DNA of 64,000 bases, from NCBI RefSeq assembly GCF_048564905.1, contig NC_133012.1:9767646-9831645 (forward strand), read 5' to 3'. The stretch is from Vicugna pacos. Its lineage: Eukaryota > Chordata > Mammalia > Artiodactyla > Camelidae. The translations under genes were made by a program, and so were the position numbers. Below, in pieces: positions 56,071 through 64,000 of the stretch (within the stretch, counting starts at the first letter, position 1; each line of letters opens with the position of its first letter). The notes below the pieces were generated by a model, which saw nothing but the letters and a program-made list of their open reading frames with translations, was not told the origin of the DNA and did no database searches.

Positions 56071-57827
56071 GTGGTGATGTTTGTGTCTATCTGACTCTTA
56101 ATTATAGCTCCATACCAGGGTCTGAGTCTGGCATATTCTTAATATGTATCTAATACCTAAATAAACACATGTAATTTCCACTAAGGCTCCATGCTTCTCG
56201 GAGATTCCCAAATATATTCCCTTCTAATTGACATCTAAGCTACCAGTGCTCTGTGTGTAGAGCGCTGTCCTTTAAATGACTGCCCAGCTGAGAGTGCTCG
56301 GTCATTGATGAACAGTTCTAGTTATATTCCCATTTCTACATCCTTCCTGGAGAAAGGAGAGTGGGCACACTGCACTGACAGGACTTGGGAGGGGCCGTAA
56401 GACTGTCAGCTAAGACTCAGGTCCTCAAAACCACTGCAGGGAGATTTAGAAAAGACATGGTCAGATAAAGGAGTCCTTGGATGGTTTGGGCACTGCCTTT
56501 ACCTCTGCCAGCACCTCCAAGTCCAAGGTCTCTGGACCCTTGGATTCTGCGGCGATCAGCTCTAGTCCCAGGGTCATGATCGTCTTTTCTACAGTATACT
56601 CTCCCAAGGGGCGCCCACTTCACTGTCAGGGCTTAGGCGACCCGGCTAGACCCATTAGAGCGTCCCTCTTCTTCAAGGAAATTTCCCGGCTGCACAGCGT
56701 TCCAGCCACAGTCTCCACTCCTGACATCCAGTCCCTCCCCCAGGGCTAGAAAGCTCTATTTAAGGCACTACTCATCAAGACAGAGGCTTTTTCTGCACCT
56801 TGTCTCCAGTCAGATGACCAAAACAAAGGCTTAAGTCTGGATCTTAAGCAGATTCTGTGCTACAGAATTTCACTTGAGCTGTAATACTGGTTTCCCTAAA
56901 AATCCCTGCGCAGTGAGATCCACCATAACCATAATAAACATGCGTTATTCCAACCTGGATTTCACTGCCTCCCTTCCCAACACTAGCCAAACTGTGTAAT
57001 TCATTCACTGGTCTTTGTCTTTCGGCAGGGGATTATGGGCAAACTCAAATAGGTCCACTTTAAACTCCAGAAGACTTGCAGTAAACACAATCCTGGTGTA
57101 AATGTGCAGCCTCTAGGCAGACAGGCTGCAGGGAGCCGCCTCACCCCTTCTACAAGGATGGAGTGCCTGGCCATCCTCATGTCACTTCTGCTTTACTTCC
57201 CAGCTACCGACCTAGAGCAATTTCCTAATATCATTCCTCACAAATGGTGTCTTCCTCGTGGTCTAAGTTCTGTCACTCCCCCACCCCCAAAACATCCAGC
57301 ATCCCACACATGTCTTCTTTACAAAGACCAACACTAGGCCACAGTAGATCTTCCTCAGGGTCCCAACCCATAGCAATGAGTAACATTCTCAACGACAACA
57401 TTTGGATTGACTGGCAATAGCACACGGGCTGGCTTTCTGCCAGAAAGGACAATGAGTAAAGGTCACACCTGGCTGTCAACACCCTTAAGTCTGTGGCAGG
57501 TCTCCACTGCTGTCATTCACGGCATGAACCCTGGGCCTCCCCTCAGTCTCGTTGAAGAAGGCACTTGAGAGCAGAGGAAGTGTCAGATTTATCCAGAGGG
57601 CTATTTCTTCAACACCAAGAGAGATAAGACCATACATGGATCAGTACTTTTGCCTCTCAAAGAGATCCTCCAGCAACAAAGTATCACCTACTACGTACCC
57701 TCCACTCTCCCAGCCCCTCTGCATGGCTTCCAATCAAGACTAACTTCTTTGAGCCTCAGAACAGCCCCATGGCCTCTCCTGCATGTCTCTGTTGGATCTC
57801 TCATCTCCTGCCCATCTCTTCCTATGA
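56071..57827. other. Unassigned non-coding sequence
   Basis: No gene or repeat family is recognised across 1.8 kb. The part 56470-56720 has more CpGs than its surroundings and open frames on both strands (56477-56749 plus, 56417-56623 minus), but neither translation is recognisable. Confidence 0.4.
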
Positions 57828-58195
57828 TGCTATGAACTGCATGTTTATGTCCCCCCAAATTTATATGTTGAAGCCATTGTCTCCAGTGGGATGGTTTTAG
57901 GAGGTGAGGCATTAGGGAGGTGATCAGGTTTAGATGAAGTCATGAGATTGGAGCCCCCATAATGTGATCAGTGTCCTTATGAAAGAAAGACAAGAGCTCA
58001 CTCTCTTTGCCTTATGCAGATACAACAAGAAAGCAGCTGTCTAAAAACCAGGAGGAGGGCTCTCACCAGACAGCAAATCTGTCACCTCCCTGATCTTGGA
58101 CCTCCCAGCCCCCAGACTGTGAGAAAGAAATGACAGTTGCTTAAGGCACTCAGTCTATGACATTTTTGTTTCAGCAGCCCTAGCTGACTTAGGCA
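57828..58195 (+). mobile_element. MaLR solo LTR, MST-type
   Basis: It starts TGCTATGAACTGCATGTTTATGTCCCCCC and CATATGTTGAAGCC-like words, with GGTGATCAGG, GATGAAGTCATGAGATTGGAGCCCCC and GTGTCCTTATGAAAG following. It ends with CTCTCACCAGACAGC, GATCTTGGACCTCCCAGCC, GACTGTGAGAAAGAAATG, CACTCAGTCTATGACATTTTTG and TCAGCAGCCCTAGCTGACTTAGGCA. The order is that of MST/THE-type LTRs. No internal region and no clear duplication are seen. Confidence 0.87.
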
Positions 58196-58354
58196 TGCAG
58201 TAACCCGGTGTCCAGATTCCTTCACCTTGGGAATACTATTTTTACATTGCCAGACTTATCTCAGCACACCCTGCACCATGATGCCACTGAGATAAAATAT
58301 CTACAGCTTTTAGAGGAGAAACACGTTTTAGCTCTAAGCCTATCTCCTATGTTT

Positions 58355-58478
58355 TACCAAAGATGAAACAGTAGAGGTTAAGGGATACGCCCAACATCAC
58401 AAAAGTTGATAATGACTAGAACCCAGGCCTTCTGACGCACAGAACGGTGATCTTTCCACTAACCACGCCATCCCATTC
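58355..58478 (-). mobile_element. MIR SINE (antisense)
   Basis: CAAAGATGAAACAGTAGAGGTTAAGGGATACGCCCAACATCACAAAAG, then CTAGAACCCAGGCCTTCTGAC and CTTTCCACTAACCACGCCATCCC match the reverse complement of MIR. Confidence 0.8.
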
Positions 58479-61400
58479 TGAGAAAACATGTTCAGCAGGG
58501 AAGGGGACTCCAAAGAGGGTGTTTTGTTAAGATGTGAGTTTGGGAACAAATGACTCGTCTTATAGGTTAAGGTTCTGTTCTGGGAAACTCTACAAGCATT
58601 GAAAAAAGATGATAATAGCCAGTGTTTATAGAGAAATACATCCCAGGTCTTTTCATCTGTAGAAGTTTCTGCAAAACTTGTCAAAATAAATCCTGATGGG
58701 ATGAAAAAGGTGCTTATTTTTTTTTCTTTAAAGCCAGTGAACCAACAGACAAATATCCACATTTTCTCAGTCATCTTGGAGGGAAAAACCATAAAATATA
58801 GTTAATGTATTTGGAAGATGAATCTCTTTACAAAGTGAGATGCCAACCCAGTGGGTGAGAAGAGAGGCTCTCTTGCTGTGTGAGGAGTCTTCCAGAAGTC
58901 CTGTGCCCGCCAATCTGCTCCAACACTGCAGTTCATTCTCAGGGTCAGGTGTCTGTGGTCACACAGTCCCTCCCCATCGGACCACCTCTCTTCACAGGAA
59001 TCCTCCTCTCTGCAGGGTCAAGAGCAGCCTGGGCACCATCATTAGCATCTTCATCGATACTTAAGACAAGAAAGATTTAATTCCATACACTCATATAGCA
59101 AGTCGAAAGAAGGACTAAATTAAAACTCAGATATCCCCATTTCATTCTTTTTCATCAACTTTGGTTGAGTCTTGAACATTTCTGGTGCTTTTCAAGTCAA
59201 CTTTTTCCCCACAGAACTTTGAGTACCCTCACCAATTATGCTGCTCTGGAATCAATGACTCTACTTGACACGTACACCTAATATGGGACCCTTACTTAGT
59301 AGGTCCATAAGATTTTACTCTCACATTTACTTCACTTGTAGTTCTTATGCTGCTCATTTCAGAGCTATGAAGCAGAGAGAAAAAGATGCTTACAGGGACC
59401 TTACAAGTCTATGATCTCCCTCCCCCAGCTGTTTAAGACAGCTTCCAAAAGGTTTCACTTGGACCAGTCTGGCCCTAGCGAACAGTTTTCCCTGACTGTA
59501 ATCTACATGTGGCTTAGGTAATCAGCTTTTTCTTACCATTAATTACAGATTTTGAAAATACATTTTTTTTTTAAAGTTCATAAAGCTGGAGTCCACTATA
59601 TGCTGTTCATGCTGGTAACCAAACCCCTCCTACCGAGGCCGCTGAAGGATGGCAAAACTGCCAGGAGTCATCAACTCAGCCATCACTCACGGTGACTGCC
59701 AGCCAGCATGACCAGTTAAGTCACAGGCTAGGGGACAAGCAATTTTTACAGATGAAACCTGAAGACTCAGGACATTAGAAGTAGTCCGAGATACTCTCTC
59801 TGCTTCTCAGTGCAAAGCTTGCAGCAGATCCAGAATTTCTCTCCCACCTTGGCCGGACAAGTCTTGAACAGCTTTACTGAAAGACTGTGAGTGCAATTTT
59901 TCTTAGCCGACTGTTTCTTTCATTCCAAGACATCATTTTGTGCTTAGAGTGCAGATGTCTGACCATCGGACTATTACCAGGTGGACCATACACCCTGGTT
60001 TGCCTGGGATGTCTTAGTTTAAAGTCTGTGGTCCCAGGATAATTGTTAAGGTTTTCCCCTTTCATTCACACCAATTTCAACAATACATTATACTGTCTAA
60101 TTACCCCTTACTAACTCCAGTAATGTGGAATCTTTCCATCAAGCGCTGGTCACACTGACAATTTGGTCTTTGAAAATGTTTTCCCTTCACTGAGCATTGT
60201 ATTGATTGAGGTTTCTTTCCAGATGGGTCTGTTGCAGCTGCATTCTGCTGGAGCTTCCTTCCTGCATTTTGTGCTGTGGTTTCAGGCTTCAGGGATACAC
60301 GGTGAAGCCTACGTAATCCCATTTTCACTTTTGATGCTCCTAATTGAGTGAAAAAACTTCTAAGTGACGGTAATCAATGTAAACCTGGCCTCCTTTTGGA
60401 TCATCTCAGCCCAGAATTACTTTTGGAAGAAATAGGAGTTTAAAAACTCAAAATAATTAAGGAAAAGACACATTTTTATAGAGGTCTATTAAAAAGCGCC
60501 AAAAAGCATAGCTTTCATTACACTTAATGCTTCACGTTCCCTTACCTTGCTCACACACAGTATTTTTCCTCCCAGGCATTCAATAAGGAAAAGATTGTCC
60601 TCAAGGGATTTCATCTCTGCCTAATTCATAGCAGCAAGAAATTGGAGCAATTTCAACCCTTGAGGGTTGCCAAAAGAATGCAGCTATAATCGGGGATTTT
60701 TTCATTACATAGACTATCAAATGACTTTGATAGAACTCAGGAGAACTGTGTCTGTGTTGAGTATAAAGACAGAGCCGGAAGGAAGGGCCAACAAAGTTCT
60801 CTGAGTGAGCTCCAAAGAAGAACTGGAAGGAGTCATTTAGAGGATGGTATGCAGTCCAGGGCGGGAGAGAATAGGCATTGCCACGTACGTAATCAGTACC
60901 TTCCAAAATTGGTAGGAGACACCCAAGACCCCTCTTCTGTCACATACAACTCAGAGACAGGTGTCAACTCTATTCGTCAGTTCTGAAAATTGAGACCCAG
61001 AGAGATGCATGCATTTCCCAAAGTCTCATAGGCCCCATGAGGGACATAAAGTGACTGCTGAGTTCTCAGCATGATGGACACTACAGTTTAAGACAGGAAG
61101 ACTCTACCTGCCATGTGTTCTCTCTCACAGACTGCCAATTTCTGAAGCAAGTCAAAGTACACAAGTATCCAACCATCTTCATAAAACTGGCTCAAATTCT
61201 CTTCCTTATGGTCCAAAGTCAGTACAGGGCTCACGACACTTTTCAAAGGCCTTCCTAGTTTTCCAGAAATATGGTTTATTTCTTTCAGTTGAAAAATGGA
61301 AGAATTTTAAGAGTAATCTAAGTACCACACTTAGGAAGTAGCCCAAAACTGAATCAAAACTTTTCATCTACAGGGGACAGTCACCTACAAATCAGGATGT

Positions 61401-62089
61401 TACTAGAAACAATGATGGCAAACAAAGAGGCAGATCAGAAAGGATACGCCGTCATAATTAGAAGAACATGTATTCTAAAAGGCCTTTCTTTCATGACAAG
61501 AACACAGTTCACAGGGGTCTATTCTAACCCATGTACTGTGGAGCTGAGCTTTGACTAAGTGTCACTGAGTCTCAGAGGACAATTCTCAGTGATGATGAAA
61601 TGATGGGTGTGGACAATTCTAGCTAATCTCAGAGGTCCAACCTAGGCACTTTGTCCTTAAATTTGTTTTCTATCAGACCTTAGGTCCCATTGGAAGAGTA
61701 ATAATTTTAATGAGAGTACAGATACTTTCATATCTGTTGATTGAAAAAATAATACCTGTATGTATAGATTCAGAGACAATTTTCAGAAACTCCAAAGTCC
61801 AGAGGGTGTCAATTACTGAGGCAGATCACATGACATAATTATAGTTTGATCTGACAACGATTTTTGATCATTTTTCCACGAGCATTTGATTGTCCTTCTA
61901 GGATCATTTGAATGGCTTTAGAACCCAAGTTCTGGTCCCCACACTATTTGCAATACGTTGTGCTGCCCTGTCATTTAACGCATTAATGGCAAAATACATG
62001 GAGCTGAAGGTGCTTTAAACCAGAACAGACCTCAAATTTACCTTTAATTTAGTGAATTCTAGAGCTAGCATAAATTTTATAAGATCATT
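58479..62089. other. Unassigned non-coding sequence
   Basis: No gene or repeat family is recognised in 3.6 kb, the longest such run in the window. Open frames up to 131 codons (58397-58792 minus) start in the MIR or have no recognisable content. The repeat-poor stretch 59500-60500 could hide conserved elements. Confidence 0.4.
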
Positions 62090-62226
62090 TAATGTAACTT
62101 TCTCATTTTAGAAATGAGTAAACTGAGGTTCACAGAGGATAAATGACTTTTCAAAAATTGCAACATAGCAAATTTCTGAACACACTTTTTAAGCCAGAGT
62201 TCTGTCTTCCACGCCAGAGGCTATAA
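62090..62226 (-). mobile_element. MIR SINE (antisense)
   Basis: TTTCTCATTTTAGAAATGAGTAAACTGAGGTTCACAGAGGATAAATGAC, GCAACATAGCAAATTTCTGAAC and TTAAGCCAGAGTTCTGTCTTCC follow antisense MIR. Confidence 0.75.
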
Positions 62227-62277
62227 ACAGCATTCAACACACCACGATCTTTACATACACAGAGGCAATTTCGACCC

Positions 62278-62347
62278 GTGTTAAGAGCATGGACTCTGGA
62301 GTCAAGCTATTAGGGTTCAAATCCTAACTCCACGCCCTGATACTTTT
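62278..62347 (+). mobile_element. MIR SINE head (sense)
   Basis: GTTAAGAGCATGGACTCTGGAGTCAAGCTATTAGGGTTCAAATCCTAACTCCACGCCC is the tRNA-related head of MIR, with the B-box-like GGTTCAAATCC. It faces the antisense MIR 50 bases away. Confidence 0.85.
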
Positions 62348-62429
62348 GATACACTGGTCCACAAATCAATATTTATAGCCATCTCCAGACTGCAGACAGA
62401 GCTTATGTTTCATCTGGCACTCATCTATT

Positions 62430-62700
62430 TGACAAACTTTTATTAACCAGTTGCTGTGGGCCAGGCTCTGCGAGGTGCTCAGAATGCCAGGAGGCGTCAT
62501 GATTCCACTCTCAGGGAATCAGGCATCCAAAAAAGAAAAGAAGAAGAAAAAATCAATCACATGGAAGGTAGCACAAAAGAGGTGACAGCAATGGAGGAGC
62601 AAGGAAGGCAGCTGGGAGCACCTGAGCAGTTCAGGGGTGCTTCATGGAGGAAGCAGCCCTACACTGGATCCCCCAGCGATGGGTAGCACCCCAGGGCTGA
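62430..62700 (-). mobile_element. L2 3' region (antisense)
   Basis: TGACAAACTTTTATTAACCAGTTGCTGTGGGCCAGGCTCTGCGAGGTGCTCAG, TGATTCCACTCTCAGGGAATC and GCTTCATGGAGGAAGC follow antisense L2. The open frame at 62456-62686 is an L2 by-product. Confidence 0.65.
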
Positions 62701-64000
62701 GTGCCATCTCTGACCCAGAATAACCCCTAAGGAAATGTTTGTTAAATGGTTGAATGGAATTTGTCTTCCCTGGGCTAACACAGGGGACCAACAGATACTT
62801 GAGAAAAATATAGGGGGAAAAGGGGGCACTATCCAGGCAATAACTATTTCTTGAACTTCCCATGAGGCTGTCAGATTGTGTGAAGCAGCCAAGCCTCCAG
62901 CAGATCTAGGCACCGAATGCTGGAAATGTGTATAAGACTAGACAAAACTAGCTCCTTCCAGATTTGCGGTCTATCTATGGGTATATTTCTTAATACACTT
63001 TTCAAAACCTGGAAGATTCCATCTACTCAGTAGCAAGACAGACCCAGGGGTCACCCCCTTCTGTTGCATCGGGACAGTAGCCCTGAAGCGAAGCACCTTT
63101 CTTCAGACAATTAAGCAGGCTCGGCTCTGAGGGAAGGTTTAGTGTGACAGGCACACCTCCTGCCAAGCAAATTCTATGGTGGATGCATCAGTGGACTGGA
63201 AATATCTCAGGAAGGACCTTTCCCTTTTAAAAGGTCACCGCACCCAACACAATAAAACTGTCTACTCTAGCATGCTCGTCTGCCAACTGACATGCTTCCA
63301 AAGTGCACGAACCGAGCAGATTCTCTGCACCCCACCCCCAGCTAAGAGGCTTTTCGAATTTCAACATCCTCTTGGGTACCTGGACATCTGTCACTTAGCA
63401 TCATTTTCGGAAACTCTGTTCTGTCCTCTGTAGCTTTCTCCTGCTTCTGCTGTGACTAGATTTTGTTCTTCCCATTTCTCCCTGTGACTTACAGTTGAAT
63501 ATGACACAACATACTTCTCACCAGTGACAGAGGTATTTCCTATCCCCTTTTCCGTGTAGCAAGACTCTTCCAAAAGTTCACTTGGACAACAGCTACTTAC
63601 TATGCCTCGTCCCTTCTCCTGGCTAGCTGCAGGCATTCATCAAAACCAAATGCACTGAAATAGGATTTTCCTAGTTGTGAGAGGAGGGGGAAAAAAAAGA
63701 CAGTGAACAGCCAACAACTGGGAGCCTAAGAGAGCTTTAACTCATGGTCATCTACAGTGCTTGTTTTAAACTGTCACCTGCGAAAGGGTATATGGTATAC
63801 AGCACTGTGACAAACCAGCGTAAGTTTCCTTTGTACAGATCACAGGAAAAAAGGCTCAAGTCTGAAATTGTCTTTAACTGCTGTAGTGTCTTGGGGGAAA
63901 TGTGTACATATTAGGTAAGTAAAGAAAGTTCGGAAACAAATGTGATCACAAAATGATATATTGAAAAATAGGTGTTTGCGGCAAGAGAAATTCCAGAGAT
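62701..64000. other. Unassigned non-coding sequence
   Basis: No gene or repeat family is recognised up to the window end. Open frames of 73-85 codons on both strands overlap one another and have no known motif. Confidence 0.45.

Noticed and set aside
56417-56749. Open frames on both strands in a slightly CpG-richer stretch, considered as an exon or processed pseudogene
   Set aside because: Neither translation resembles a protein family I know, and there is no A tail or target duplication.

Overview
This is a 64 kb piece of mammalian nuclear DNA, very probably from a camelid (camel, llama or alpaca group). The strongest pointer is three copies of a tRNA-derived SINE (18152-18269, 33194-33353, 42332-42446). 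Its head carries a tRNA-like internal promoter ending in a GTTCAATCC-type B box and is followed by an A/T-rich tail. I recognise it from memory as the camelid Vic-1-type SINE. The rest fits a placental mammal: several L1 3' ends of the cetartiodactyl kind, many worn MIR and L2 remnants, MaLR (MST/MLT1) LTRs and low CpG content.

I find no protein-coding gene, exon set, rRNA gene or functional tRNA gene. The longest open frames (166 codons at 23896-24396 and 152 codons at 3442-3900, both minus strand) match no family I know and are what chance allows in 64 kb. The window is best read as a gene desert or the inside of a very long intron.

Layout: 1-6 kb is mostly unassigned sequence with a CpG-dense island-like patch at 3250-3875. 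From 6.3 to 8.3 kb there is an LTR, an MST-type LTR and a long L2. From 8.3 to 13 kb lies unassigned sequence with a G-quadruplex tract (9735-9817) and an enhancer-like block near 11 kb. From 13 to 19 kb there is MLT1, L2, MIR, a camelid SINE with perfect target duplication and an ERV1-type solo LTR. From 20 to 29 kb there are L1 pieces, one with a perfect 15-16 bp duplication, a hAT-like element nested in a MIR, and a compound L1 at 27866-28753 that may be a 3' transduction. From 30 to 47 kb there is MLT1, a SINE, L2 with a retroposed insert, an older L1, and a SINE whose tail became an (ATT)n microsatellite. From 47 to 64 kb there are MIR and L2 fragments, a solo LTR with a 4 bp duplication (51371-51868), an L1 tail, an L1 with a 5' inversion nested in an L2, and an MST-type LTR.

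Nothing here is a new biological system in the sense of a gene set. What deserves a second look is the record of insertion mechanisms (twin-priming inversion, possible 3' transduction, tail-less SINE, nested hAT), the CpG-rich patch, and several repeat-free, homeodomain-site-rich blocks that could be distal enhancers. Repeat family names come from memory of consensus sequences and subfamily names are approximate. Enhancer calls are inference only.
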